From the NCBI GenBank assembly GCA_026014735.1, contig JAOZHT010000003.1:1-64000 (forward strand): 64,000 nt of DNA. The letters are read 5' to 3'. The position numbers and the translations under genes are program-made. The notes beneath the pieces were generated by a model. That model saw only the letters and a list, made by a program, of their open reading frames with translations, ran no database searches and had not been told where the DNA came from. Positions within the stretch are counted from its first letter, which is position 1. Each line of letters opens with the position of its first letter. Source of the DNA: Candidatus Bathyarchaeota archaeon. GTDB taxonomy: Archaea > Thermoproteota > Bathyarchaeia > Bathyarchaeales > Bathycorpusculaceae. Shown piece after piece: positions 49,684-58,866 of the stretch.

Positions 49684-52583
49684 CTTGCTCTAACCATCTT
49701 ATCCAGTTTTGTTACATATTGACTTGACATTACAAGTATCGCGCCGACTGTAGCCGCGTATATCAGTGCTATGTAGGTTCCAATCGTCGCCAACGCGTCG
49801 GCAGGGTAGATTAAGCGCTGGGTAACCAGTTGCGCAGTGTACAATGCGTTGTTAGCTGAGGTCACTGAACCATACACGATGATGACGCCTACCACTACGC
49901 CCAGGATAACCGCGAAGGTTATGATTGCCATGCTTTCAGTTATGAACATCCAGACCAGCTGCCTAAACGACAGGCCCCGGACACTCATCAAGGTGGCTTC
50001 TCGGCTGCGTTCCTTTAAACTAACGATAGCTATCAGGGCTGTTCCAACCGACGCCGAAATCACCGCAAATATCAAGCCTAAACTCTGAATATCCAGTATC
50101 TGCAGGCTGGCATAGGTGGATTGATAGGATAGTCCCTGTGACTGCCGCCAAGCCTGATCAAACGAGTTAACACTTACAACCTCTGTTGGCGCCATATCTC
50201 GTATCTGCTGGGCAACTGTGGTTCCGTTTGCGCCCGGCTGCAGCTTGATTAGGTAGGTGGTTTGGAAGTTTTCAAGCTGGTAGATGCCGCTGCCAGAGGT
50301 CATGTTGAAGAGTCCAGCGGGCACATACGAGTAGAATTCCGAGTAATAGTAACTCTGGACGTTGGCGTACTTGGAGTCGTAGGTTACACCGATTGGTTGA
50401 GCGCTGTTTTCTTTGGGTTCGGGACCAAAGAAACCGATGACTCTGAGTTTGCGGGCGGCTGAATCGAAGTTCACGCCGATTTCGTCGTAGAGTTCGTAGC
50501 CGTACTGCTTAGCGAATGAGCGGTCCAGTATGATGGTGTTGTTGCTGCCGCCCAGATCCTTCATCATCTGCTCAACGTTGGCGCCGCCAAACCATCCGTC
50601 CTCGTAGTAAGCGCATCGACTCCAGTTTGCAGGCTCGATTGTCCGCACCTGCATGGTGTTGTATGATTCGCCTACTCGCGGGTAGACGGTTCTCTGTATA
50701 GTGGCGCTCTGTATTCCTGAAACGTTAGCCACGATTTCATTAAGGAGCACCTGGCCCTTGGAGGCGTTTGCGATCGTCACAGTCACGTCTGCGCCGATGT
50801 CCGCGTGGACTTGGCGGACGATGTAATCCTGTTGGCTCGCAACTTGGCCCGTTACCTGCACGCTAAAACCGATGATGAATGCAACCATAAAAGCGATGGC
50901 TGCCAGGCGCGCTGGGTTTCTGCGCACGTTCTTTGCTGCTAACGCGCCCAGTTCCCCCATAACGGAGGAGATTTTGGATGCTACTGTCTGGAACTTGGTG
51001 GAGTCGCGGATGATGATTTTGGTTAGTCCCCAGAAGAACAGGAAGGGACCAAAGAAGGTCATTGCCATATCAAAGTAGACCAGCACAACAGAGCCGATTT
51101 GGAGGAAAAAGTTGCCGCCATAATACGTCCACTGGCTAACCATCGTGGACACGTTTGCTCCCAGCAGGTAAACAACTATTTTGTATCCGCCCAGAAAGAC
51201 TGCTATCCAGGGCAGGAAGCGGAAGCGTGACTTGGTTTCGATGGGCATGTAATCTCGGAGGGCTTCAACCGCGGGCATCTTTGAGGCTCTGCGGGCAGGC
51301 AAAACCACCGAGATAACTGCCAGTATGACTCCGAAGATAACTGTGACTATGGCGATTTCGGGGCTAAACAACTGCGTGGTGAAGAGGCTGTTTATATCCA
51401 CCGTGCCCAGGTAGTACTGGTTGAGAATCAACCCGCCCACCACACCCAATGCTCCGCCGATTAAGCCGATGACGACTGCTTCGGAGAGGAACAGCCGCTG
51501 AATCTGGCCGCTTGACATGCCCTTGGTTGAAAGCAACCCGATTTCTCGCCTGCGAATATTAAAGGAGACATCTGAGACTGTTGAGCCAAGGTACCAGGCG
51601 ACGAAGAGCACGGGGATGGAGACCCAGATGAAGTTTATCAGCATCTGGTCGAAGTTGCTCTGGTAACCCCACAGCGCGGATGATAGCATGTTGTTTGGGC
51701 TGCTGCCAGCCATGTAGTTAGCTAAAACCTCGTTTTGGATCCTGTTGCTTATCGTGTCAAGGTTTAGTATGGATGCCTCCACGTTCCAGGGGCTGATAAG
51801 GTTTTGGCGATCCACATTGACGGCGAAGTTCAAGTTTACGGTGCTGCTGTCCATTGTCTGGTTCCACAGCTTCATCAGCGTGTTATCCCAATCGATAACA
51901 AGGAAGTCGCCGCGGTAGCCGCTGCTAAAGTCCGAGGCGCCGTTTACGTAAACCGGGGCAGGTGAAGCGCTTGAGATGGCGCCGCCGTAGTAAATGATGC
52001 CGCCGTTGTTCTGGATGTAGTTATATCCCATGTCGGTGAACTCTGCAAACCCCGCCACGGTGAGGTTGGTTGTGAAGTAGGATGCATTCCAATATTTGGG
52101 CTGCGAGAACTGTATGATTGTGGTGATGTTGTCGCCTACTTTGAGCCGCTGCGCCAAGCTGCTGCCGGCGACGATGTAGGTTTGGTTTTCAGGTATGCCG
52201 CCGTCTGGGCGGTTAAGCCACTCGCCGTTTATGCGGGATGTGCTTGGGAAACTGTAGGCCTGTGTATAGTAGGAGGTGGTGTAGTTGTCGGTTGAGGTGC
52301 TTATGGGCAACCCGAAGCTGGCGGTGTAGTCGATGCTTTTTACGCCCTCGATGTTGGTTATGTTTCTCACAGCCTGGGGCAGATTGGTCTGGTTGAGTTC
52401 TATGTTGAAGCTTATGTCGGTGTATATGTTGCGGATTTGCTGGTCCATAGTTTGCTCGGCTGAAAGGTTGGCTTTTACGCCTATGGCAGCGCAAAACGTT
52501 GCGGCTAATGCGACGCCGATGAGGAGTGCAGTGAAAAGTTTCCAGTTTCTAAACACATGTTTTATGGGGTACAGGAGAGGCAT
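49680..52583 (-). CDS. FtsX/MacB-family ABC permease
   Basis: A 967-residue permease with a first helix (LFTALLIGVALAATFCAAIGV), a large outside domain (residues about 40-310), an FtsX core (VLFVAWYLGSTVSDVSFNIRRREIGLLSTKGMSSGQIQRLFLSEA), a second outside domain and a second FtsX core (ERSREATLMSVRGLSFRQLVWMFITES). The duplicated FtsX modules mark a mechanotransmission-type exporter rather than a classic pump. It pairs with the ATPase that follows; the cargo is unknown, perhaps surface lipids or proteins. Confidence 0.93.
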   Translation of the reverse strand: MPLLYPIKHVFRNWKLFTALLIGVALAATFCAAIGVKANLSAEQTMDQQIRNIYTDISFNIELNQTNLPQAVRNITNIEGVKSIDYTASFGLPISTSTDNYTTSYYTQAYSFPSTSRINGEWLNRPDGGIPENQTYIVAGSSLAQRLKVGDNITTIIQFSQPKYWNASYFTTNLTVAGFAEFTDMGYNYIQNNGGIIYYGGAISSASPAPVYVNGASDFSSGYRGDFLVIDWDNTLMKLWNQTMDSSTVNLNFAVNVDRQNLISPWNVEASILNLDTISNRIQNEVLANYMAGSSPNNMLSSALWGYQSNFDQMLINFIWVSIPVLFVAWYLGSTVSDVSFNIRRREIGLLSTKGMSSGQIQRLFLSEAVVIGLIGGALGVVGGLILNQYYLGTVDINSLFTTQLFSPEIAIVTVIFGVILAVISVVLPARRASKMPAVEALRDYMPIETKSRFRFLPWIAVFLGGYKIVVYLLGANVSTMVSQWTYYGGNFFLQIGSVVLVYFDMAMTFFGPFLFFWGLTKIIIRDSTKFQTVASKISSVMGELGALAAKNVRRNPARLAAIAFMVAFIIGFSVQVTGQVASQQDYIVRQVHADIGADVTVTIANASKGQVLLNEIVANVSGIQSATIQRTVYPRVGESYNTMQVRTIEPANWSRCAYYEDGWFGGANVEQMMKDLGGSNNTIILDRSFAKQYGYELYDEIGVNFDSAARKLRVIGFFGPEPKENSAQPIGVTYDSKYANVQSYYYSEFYSYVPAGLFNMTSGSGIYQLENFQTTYLIKLQPGANGTTVAQQIRDMAPTEVVSVNSFDQAWRQSQGLSYQSTYASLQILDIQSLGLIFAVISASVGTALIAIVSLKERSREATLMSVRGLSFRQLVWMFITESMAIITFAVILGVVVGVIIVYGSVTSANNALYTAQLVTQRLIYPADALATIGTYIALIYAATVGAILVMSSQYVTKLDKMVRAR

Positions 52584-52714
52584 AGCTATCCATTGGTCTG
52601 TGCGTTAAAGCGCTAATAAAGCTAACGATTAGAACAATAAGCCGCCCCTTCACCTTAACCTGGTTTTTTTCAGTTAGAAATGATTAAATCGGCAAACCCG
52701 CCTCTACTGTAATC

Positions 52715-54115
52715 ATGAAACCCTTTCTCGGCTACCTCAAAGAGGAAAACATGAGCCTCTTCACAGACCTCTACGAACTCACCATGTGCGCCGCCTACTT
52801 TGACAACCAAAACTTCGAAACCGCCACCTTCGACCTCTTCATCCGCCGGCTATCCGAAAACCGCAGCTACTTCCTCTTCGCAGGCCTAGAAGAGGCGCTT
52901 GGTTATCTGCAATCCATCAAATTCACCGACGAACACCTTGCCTACCTAAAATCACAGGGCTTTGGCAGCGACTTCCTTGCTTACCTCAAAGCCTTCAAAT
53001 TCACAGGCGAGGTCTGGGCGGTTCCAGAGGGAACAGTCGTTTTTCCTAATGAGCCCCTTATCCGCATAACCGCCCCCATAATTGAAGCTCAGCTGGTGGA
53101 AACCTTTCTGCTTAACTCAGTTAACATTCAAACCATGATTGCCACCAAAGCCAGCCGCGTCGTGGAAGCCGCCGGGGGCAAGGCAGTCATCGAGTTTGGT
53201 CTACGAAGGGAACCGGGCATCGACGGGGGCATGAAGGTGGCGCGGTCCAGCTACATCGCGGGTTGCCAGGGCACAAGCAACGTGCTCGCCGGCTTAGCCT
53301 ATGGCATACCAGTGTTCGGCACCATGGCGCATTCGTTCATCATGTCTTACCCGCATGAAATCGAGGCGTTCCGTGCCTTCGCCAATACCTTCCCGGATAA
53401 ATCCACCTTGCTCATCGACACCTACGATGACCTTGCAGGCGCAGAGAAAGCCGCCGTCGTCGCAAAAGAGCTGCAGCAACGGGGCATCCAGCTGAGTGGG
53501 GTGCGCTTGGACAGCGGCGACTTGGCGCAGATCAGCAAGAAAGTCCGGGCCCTGCTTGACGGCAAGAACCTGCATTTCGCAAAGATTTTTGCCAGCGGCG
53601 ACCTCGACGAGTACCGCATCACCGAGCTCCTCGAGGCGGGTGCGCCCATCGACGCGTTTGGGGTAGGCACCAAGATGGGCACCAGTTCAGATCGCCCCTT
53701 CTTAGACGGCGTCTACAAGCTATGTGAAACTCAAATCGGCGACGGCAGCTTTGCGCCGATTATGAAGCTAAGCAAAGACAAAATCACTCTGCCTGGGCGA
53801 AAACAGGTTTATCGCTTCGTCGACGGGGAAGGCTGCTTTGTGAAGGATATGATTGCCTTAGTAGATGAGCCAAAACCAGCCGGGGGAGAACCGCTGCTTG
53901 TGAAGGTCATGGAGGACGGCGAATTAAGTTACAATCTTCCTTCGATAGGGGAAATCCGGAGAAACGCAGCGGTAAACCTCTCTAGGCTCCCCGCGCAATA
54001 CAAGGCGCTGCTGAATGCCCCAGCGTTCCCCGTGGAGTTAAGCAGTAAACTGCAGAACCTGATTGCTGCTTTAAAACAGCAGATAACCAAAAACGAGATT
54101 ACCGGTGGAGTTTAG
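52715..54115 (+). CDS. pncB: Nicotinate phosphoribosyltransferase
   Basis: The enzyme makes nicotinate mononucleotide from nicotinate and PRPP for NAD salvage. The 466-residue product shows SLFTDLYELTMCAAYF, FGLRREPGIDGGMKVARSSYIAGCQGTSNVLAG, GTMAHSFIMSYPHE with the catalytic His, LIDTYDD, GVRLDSGDL and FGVGTKMGTSSDRPF. The ATG at 52715 is used; an internal ATG at 52751 also fits the conserved N-terminus. Its stop overlaps that of the Cys-rich gene at 54112-54115. Confidence 0.94.
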   Translation: MKPFLGYLKEENMSLFTDLYELTMCAAYFDNQNFETATFDLFIRRLSENRSYFLFAGLEEALGYLQSIKFTDEHLAYLKSQGFGSDFLAYLKAFKFTGEVWAVPEGTVVFPNEPLIRITAPIIEAQLVETFLLNSVNIQTMIATKASRVVEAAGGKAVIEFGLRREPGIDGGMKVARSSYIAGCQGTSNVLAGLAYGIPVFGTMAHSFIMSYPHEIEAFRAFANTFPDKSTLLIDTYDDLAGAEKAAVVAKELQQRGIQLSGVRLDSGDLAQISKKVRALLDGKNLHFAKIFASGDLDEYRITELLEAGAPIDAFGVGTKMGTSSDRPFLDGVYKLCETQIGDGSFAPIMKLSKDKITLPGRKQVYRFVDGEGCFVKDMIALVDEPKPAGGEPLLVKVMEDGELSYNLPSIGEIRRNAAVNLSRLPAQYKALLNAPAFPVELSSKLQNLIAALKQQITKNEITGGV

Positions 54116-54279
54116 AGCCTTTTTGTGTTGATTCTTTTGAGGTATTCGCCGCAGTAATTGTTGCCGCCGTCTCGGCATTGAGGCGTAACCATGTTGCATT
54201 CTTTAATGTATTCACATGTATAGAAGAATCCGTCAACTCGCCTCTGAATGCACTCCAGAGCACCGCTAAGTTTCCCCAT
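54112..54279 (-). CDS. Tiny Cys-rich protein, 55 residues
   Basis: From the ATG at 54279 a 55-residue frame reads MGKLSGALECIQRRVDGFFYTCEY and continues with five Cys in all, spaced C-x11-C-x4-C-x5-C-x6-C (approximately), then a basic tail (EYLKRINTKRL). The stop, at 54112-54114, overlaps the stop of pncB by four bases. The Cys spacing suggests a small metal or disulfide knuckle. AGAGGGGAATG upstream could supply an SD. Confidence 0.6.
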   Translation of the reverse strand: MGKLSGALECIQRRVDGFFYTCEYIKECNMVTPQCRDGGNNYCGEYLKRINTKRL

Positions 54280-54414
54280 TCCCCTCTACCCACTCATAAT
54301 ATGCGTGGCAGACATATTAGAGCTTTATCATTTTGGGCATTTTGCTTGGAAGATGGCAAACACTTAATAGTGGATTTCTGGAAGGTTTAAAGACATAACA
54401 GGGGAGCAAACAGT

Positions 54415-55617
54415 ATGCAAAATCGCCCAGCCATAGTTGCTGTCGGCCGAACCAAGTTTGGTGAGCATTACGGCAAAGAACCCGAAAAACTCATCGAGGA
54501 AGCTTGGCTTGCCGCCTCAAACGAATGTAATATGGAACGCAGAAACCTCGAAGCCTGTTACATGTCGGATTGCTTTCTACCTATAACTAACAAGTTGGGA
54601 CTCGAAGAAGGGTTCCTCTCAGAATTAACCGAGCTACATGTACCCATGGAGGTCACCCGCAGCTTCAGTTCAGCGTTGATGACGGGTTGCCGCGCCATCC
54701 AAGCAGGCATCTACAACACTGTGCTGGTAGGCGGCATCGAAAAGATGACTGACCGCTGGGACAAAATCCGAGACGACCTCATGCTACTCGATGACCCATG
54801 GAGCTACTTTGCAGGCGGAACCCCCGAATCCAACCATGAACTCATGATGCGCGCCTACATCAAAAAACACGGCATCGAGGGTCAGGACCTGGAGAACCTT
54901 AAAACCTCGCTGGCCCAAGTTGCAGTTAAGAACCACGCCTATGGAGCAAAAAACAAGTATGCGCAGTTCCAGCGCAAAATCAGTGTGGAACAGGTTGTAG
55001 CTGCACGCAAATCCGCCAATAAACCCCTTGGACTCTTTGACTTCGCGCCTATTTCTGACGGCGCCTCAGCGCTTATCTTAACCAGCGAGGAAGTAGCCAA
55101 GAAAATGACTGACCACCCCATCTATGTTTTATCAAGCGGTTCAGCCACAGACTACCTTAACTACCCCGCCAGAGCAGACCTTTCACGCTTCATAGCCGCT
55201 GAATTAGCCATGAAGAAGGCAACGCAGCGAGCTAACGTTTCAGCCTCTGAAATCGGGCTAATGGAAGTAAACGACCAATCCACGATGATGGAGATGGTTA
55301 GCCTCGAAGACCTAGGTTTCTGCCCACCTGGCACAGCATGGAAAAGCATCCATGAGAGCTACCAGAAAAACCAGCTTTTCTACGAATTCGGCGGCAAACC
55401 CCTCTACGTTAACACCAACGGCGGCTTAAAAGCCGACGGCAACCCCTTGGGCGCAACCGGCGGAGCCATGGTGTATGAGGTTTATCGTCAACTTCGCGGT
55501 GAAGCAGCAGACCGCCAAGTCACCGTTGAGGGAGGACTCAGATACGGCGGTGTCTTGGAATTCGAGGGTTTTGGAACTAAAGCCTTCGCCACCATTTTAG
55601 GAGGAAACCCCCAATGA
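54415..55617 (+). CDS. Thiolase-fold protein lacking the catalytic residues
   Basis: A 400-residue SCP2/archaeal-type thiolase by fold: GIEKMTD (108-113), KNHAYGAKNKYAQFQRKIS, ISDGASALIL and NTNGGLKADGNPLGATGG. Three catalytic positions differ. The ACASG nucleophile loop reads TRSFSSAL (81-88, no Cys), EVHD is EVND (Asn286), and GHPxGATG is GNPLGATG (Asn343). It overlaps the DUF35-HMGCS gene in an ATGA junction, so the partners should assemble. It may be a scaffold, a CoA-binding pseudo-enzyme or act on other substrates. Confidence 0.85.
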   Translation: MQNRPAIVAVGRTKFGEHYGKEPEKLIEEAWLAASNECNMERRNLEACYMSDCFLPITNKLGLEEGFLSELTELHVPMEVTRSFSSALMTGCRAIQAGIYNTVLVGGIEKMTDRWDKIRDDLMLLDDPWSYFAGGTPESNHELMMRAYIKKHGIEGQDLENLKTSLAQVAVKNHAYGAKNKYAQFQRKISVEQVVAARKSANKPLGLFDFAPISDGASALILTSEEVAKKMTDHPIYVLSSGSATDYLNYPARADLSRFIAAELAMKKATQRANVSASEIGLMEVNDQSTMMEMVSLEDLGFCPPGTAWKSIHESYQKNQLFYEFGGKPLYVNTNGGLKADGNPLGATGGAMVYEVYRQLRGEAADRQVTVEGGLRYGGVLEFEGFGTKAFATILGGNPQ

Positions 55618-57122
55618 GCAGTGAACCAATCGAACGTAGAGTCAGCTATCTTGGCGACCGCCTTAAAGCGTGTAGGTGCCAGTGCTGCGGCAAAGAGTAC
55701 TTTGAAGTTCGCGACTACTGCAGCAACTGTGGACGTAAAAGCTACGGGAAAATGGAAAGCATCGATTTATTCTACGATAAAGGCACCTTGGAACTATGCA
55801 CCTTAATCAATGAACCCACAAACAAATTCGCCAAATTGGGCACTTTTATCTTCGGCATCGTGTCCTTCCACGACGGAAAAATCAGGGTGCCCGCCCGCCT
55901 AACCGACCAGCTTCTCTGCGGCAAATCAGACTTCGACCCTGCCGAACTCGAGGGCAGGCAAGTTGTGCCGCGTTTCCGCAGACGCTACTCCGTGGGCAAA
56001 AGCGACATGATCCCCACTATCTCGCTGGCGTTTACGTTGGCAGACGAGTACTATCCACATCAGGAATACAAGGTTGTGCAGCCAACCAAAGACTATGAGC
56101 TCCCCGGCATCGTGGGCTACGGCGTCTACTCCTCGCGTTTCCGCATAAAAGAAGAGACCCTTGAGCGGGCAGTGCCATTCATCGACGAGGACTCCGTGAC
56201 TGCGGCGGTGGAAGCAGGCAAACTATCGCTTATCCACTCCGGTGTCGACAGCGCCTGGATCGGCAAAGTCTACGCTGGCAGCGAATCAAACCCCTATGCA
56301 GTTAAACCCATCGCCGCCAAAGTTGCGCAGGTGCTTAAGCTAGGCGAGGAGGAAGACGACGTGCAGGGCGTAGATGCAATCGACACGGAATTCGCCTGCA
56401 AAGCCGGCAGCAGCATGTTCAAGGATGCCTGCGCATTGGTAAGCTACCCCAAATCAAACATACGTTACGCCATGGTTATTGGTGCAGATAACTCGCAGGC
56501 GGCTCCACGCGGTTGTCCCGGAGGCGAGCTTGATGCTTTCGTTGGATACGGTGGCGCTGCTTTCATCTTCGGCAAACAGGACGTAATCGCCGAGGTCGAG
56601 GGCTGGTACAGTTGCACATCGGATACCCCTGATTTCTGGCGCAGAGACGGCGAACCCTACCCGATGCATGGCGGCAGATTCACCGGCGACCCCGCCTACC
56701 ACAAGCACATCAAAAAAGCAGCCTCCAAGCTAATGGAGCGCTGCAACCTCAAAGCCGCGGACATAACCTACTTTGTGCCCCATCAACCCAACCCCGCTTT
56801 CCCCATGCGCGTCGCCAAGGACCTGGGCTTTAAGGAGGAACAGTTCATGCCCTCTATCCAGATGACCAAGTTCGGCAACACCTACAGCGGCGCCTCCCTC
56901 ATCGGCTTAGCAGCTATCCTTGACATTGCCAAACCCGACGAGCGCATCTTGGTGGCAAGCTACGGTTCAGGCGCAGGCAGCGACGCCTACCTCCTCCGCA
57001 CCACCAGCCAACTGCTCGATAAGCGTGCGCGCCAGAAAGTCACCGTTAAATTCCTCGCGGAGAACCCGTTTGTGGAGTACGTGGATTACGCGACGTATCG
57101 GCGCTTGAAATCGGGCATGTAG
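55614..57122 (+). CDS. DUF35 - HMG-CoA synthase fusion
   Basis: A 502-residue single chain. Residues 1-140 are a DUF35 rubredoxin-like zinc ribbon plus OB fold (Cys20-39 region: CRCQCC...CSNC), the CoA-binding adapter of the archaeal thiolase/HMGCS complex. Residues 163-480 are an HMG-CoA synthase with Glu200 in TAAVEAG, Cys262 in EFACKAG and His390 in PHQPNPAFP, plus SDTPDFWRRDGEPYP. The synthase triad looks intact. HMGCS makes the mevalonate-pathway precursor from acetyl-CoA and acetoacetyl-CoA. Translation is coupled to the thiolase-like gene by ATGA. Confidence 0.9.
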   Translation: MSSEPIERRVSYLGDRLKACRCQCCGKEYFEVRDYCSNCGRKSYGKMESIDLFYDKGTLELCTLINEPTNKFAKLGTFIFGIVSFHDGKIRVPARLTDQLLCGKSDFDPAELEGRQVVPRFRRRYSVGKSDMIPTISLAFTLADEYYPHQEYKVVQPTKDYELPGIVGYGVYSSRFRIKEETLERAVPFIDEDSVTAAVEAGKLSLIHSGVDSAWIGKVYAGSESNPYAVKPIAAKVAQVLKLGEEEDDVQGVDAIDTEFACKAGSSMFKDACALVSYPKSNIRYAMVIGADNSQAAPRGCPGGELDAFVGYGGAAFIFGKQDVIAEVEGWYSCTSDTPDFWRRDGEPYPMHGGRFTGDPAYHKHIKKAASKLMERCNLKAADITYFVPHQPNPAFPMRVAKDLGFKEEQFMPSIQMTKFGNTYSGASLIGLAAILDIAKPDERILVASYGSGAGSDAYLLRTTSQLLDKRARQKVTVKFLAENPFVEYVDYATYRRLKSGM

Positions 57123-57139
57123 CCATTTTAGGCTGCCCC

Positions 57140-58669
57140 CTACTTTTTCATTAAATATCTCGTGGCAACTATGATTGAGAGAGCAGTGAGGACGCCGATG
57201 GATATGAGGATGGCGACTTTTATAAGCCAATCAAGGGTGGCAGTGTTGCCCTGCGATAAATTAGAGGGCATAGTTGGCGCTGTAGGTTGCGTATCCGTTG
57301 GGGAGTCTAAGTTTGCGGAGCCTAAAGCAATCTTAACGAAGTGTGAGCTGTGGTGATAGGTGGCGTAGAGGAGCCAGCCCTCGCTCTGAGGCTGCACATT
57401 AAAGTCAATTTGGGCGCTGTCAAGGTAGAGTTTTAGGTTCGAGATGTCGCTGACCAGCGAGTTGGGGATGTAGAAGCTGACGTAGCCGGTGGTGCCTGAT
57501 TCGCCTGAAACCCTAAAGTTCAGTTCTTTGGCGGCGGAGTTGAAAGCTAACTCTGTAAGAGTAGAGTTGGATGTAACCGAAAACACGCTATTTTCCAGGC
57601 AGGGGGTAATTGAGAAGTTCATGATGTTGGTTGTGCTCAGGTAGTTTTCACTGCCTGGGTAAAATGCCTTAAGCATGTAGTCCCCCGTCGCAGTAAGCAG
57701 CCAAACCGCGGAGAAGCTGCCATCCGAGGTGGTGTGGACGCTGGTAAGGTCCTGCCAGGATTCTCCAAGGGATGCACTGTATGATAGCATGATGGGCGCA
57801 TTTGGAATCGGGTTGCCTTGTTGGGTTAGCTGCCCAGCGATTTTAACTTGTAAACTTGATTGAGACGACGAGCTCACACATGAAGTGGTAAGAGTAGGAA
57901 CATGGACGGCGTCAGAGGAAATTGAGAAGTCATCCACTATATGCCAGCTGCTGCTTGATCCCGTGCCTGCGCTGAAGCCCAAACCGCTGTATGTTCGGTC
58001 AAAGGTTCCGCTCCACTGCAAAACCAAGTCTTGGTCAATGTAGACTCTAACCGAGGAAGCTTGGACTTCCACTATAGCGCGGTGCCAGTTGCCGTCTGAT
58101 GCTCTTGAATCATTAACGAAGCTTAAATGGTTGCCTGAAAAATCCTTAATCAATGCAACGTGGCTGCCTGAGGGGTCGCCCTGCGGATTCTGGGAGCAAC
58201 CCGTGAATTGGTTAAAGTCATAGGGAATATTTTGCCAAGCATCAAATTCTACACCATAGCCCGGTACAGGTATGCAATCTCGGCTCATGTCCGGTCGGGA
58301 GCTAAAGCCTAAGCTGCCGCCAATATCCAGCTGGGAATACTGCTGCTTGTAGAAGAACAAGGTGAATCCATCGCCGCCTGTTTTGTAGCGAAAACTAGCT
58401 GTAAAGGACCCCCGAATTGGGACGTTCAGGAAGGCAGCGCCGCCTTGAATGCAATTGTTTGTGGTTAAAACTAAGTTTTGGTTTGCGGAGTCACGGTTGG
58501 CGGTCCCCTCATATTGCCATGATCCCGAATCGCGACTAAAATCATCGGATAGAATCATATCGGACTGCGCTTCTGTAGAGGGAAAGAAGGCCGAAAAACA
58601 AAAAACCGATGATAATAAGACCACTGTTAAAATAGCGCAAACATAAGTTCTGGGTAGCAAGGTATGCAT
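57140..58669 (-). CDS. Secreted surface protein with L-type lectin-like and Ig-like domains
   Basis: A 509-residue exported protein. Residues 1-35 are a signal peptide. Residues about 38-250 form a legume/L-type lectin-like jelly roll (DDFSRDSGSWQYEG; GGDGFTLFFY; GYGVEFDAWQN; NWHRAIVEVQASSVRVYIDQ). An Ig-like domain (SLQVKIAGQLTQQGNPIPNAPIMLSYS) follows, then a small domain and a C-terminal anchor helix ending RYLMKK. It probably binds glycans outside the cell. A symmetrical repeat region at 58707-58759 lies just upstream. Confidence 0.78.
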   Translation of the reverse strand: MHTLLPRTYVCAILTVVLLSSVFCFSAFFPSTEAQSDMILSDDFSRDSGSWQYEGTANRDSANQNLVLTTNNCIQGGAAFLNVPIRGSFTASFRYKTGGDGFTLFFYKQQYSQLDIGGSLGFSSRPDMSRDCIPVPGYGVEFDAWQNIPYDFNQFTGCSQNPQGDPSGSHVALIKDFSGNHLSFVNDSRASDGNWHRAIVEVQASSVRVYIDQDLVLQWSGTFDRTYSGLGFSAGTGSSSSWHIVDDFSISSDAVHVPTLTTSCVSSSSQSSLQVKIAGQLTQQGNPIPNAPIMLSYSASLGESWQDLTSVHTTSDGSFSAVWLLTATGDYMLKAFYPGSENYLSTTNIMNFSITPCLENSVFSVTSNSTLTELAFNSAAKELNFRVSGESGTTGYVSFYIPNSLVSDISNLKLYLDSAQIDFNVQPQSEGWLLYATYHHSSHFVKIALGSANLDSPTDTQPTAPTMPSNLSQGNTATLDWLIKVAILISIGVLTALSIIVATRYLMKK

Positions 58670-58706
58670 TATTTCACCACTATCAGCGTCAGATGTTATG
58701 GAGTAT

Positions 58707-58759
58707 AAGGTTTCTTGTCAACATTTCTGGACTAAGCTTAGTCAAGGTTTCTTGACAAA
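58707..58759. promoter_or_regulatory. Operator-like palindrome with flanking repeats
   Basis: AAGGTTTCTTGTCAA (58707) is repeated as AAGGTTTCTTGACAA (58744). Between them is a perfect 14-base palindrome GACTAAGCTTAGTC (58730-58743). TTGTCAA and TTGACAA are also reverse complements of each other. It lies between divergent promoters (lectin gene and Yip1-like gene). Confidence 0.55.
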
Positions 58760-58866
58760 CCGCCCTGCATAAATTCAGAAATGACCTTGCTGGCCTGCAG
58801 GTCTGCGGGGATGTGAACAACACTTAATAAATCCCTTGCAGTTCAAACATACCGAGGAAAACAGAG

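Noticed and set aside
54099-54293. 64-codon minus ORF overlapping the Cys-rich gene
   Set aside because: A different frame over the same DNA gives the Cys-rich protein, which has better features.
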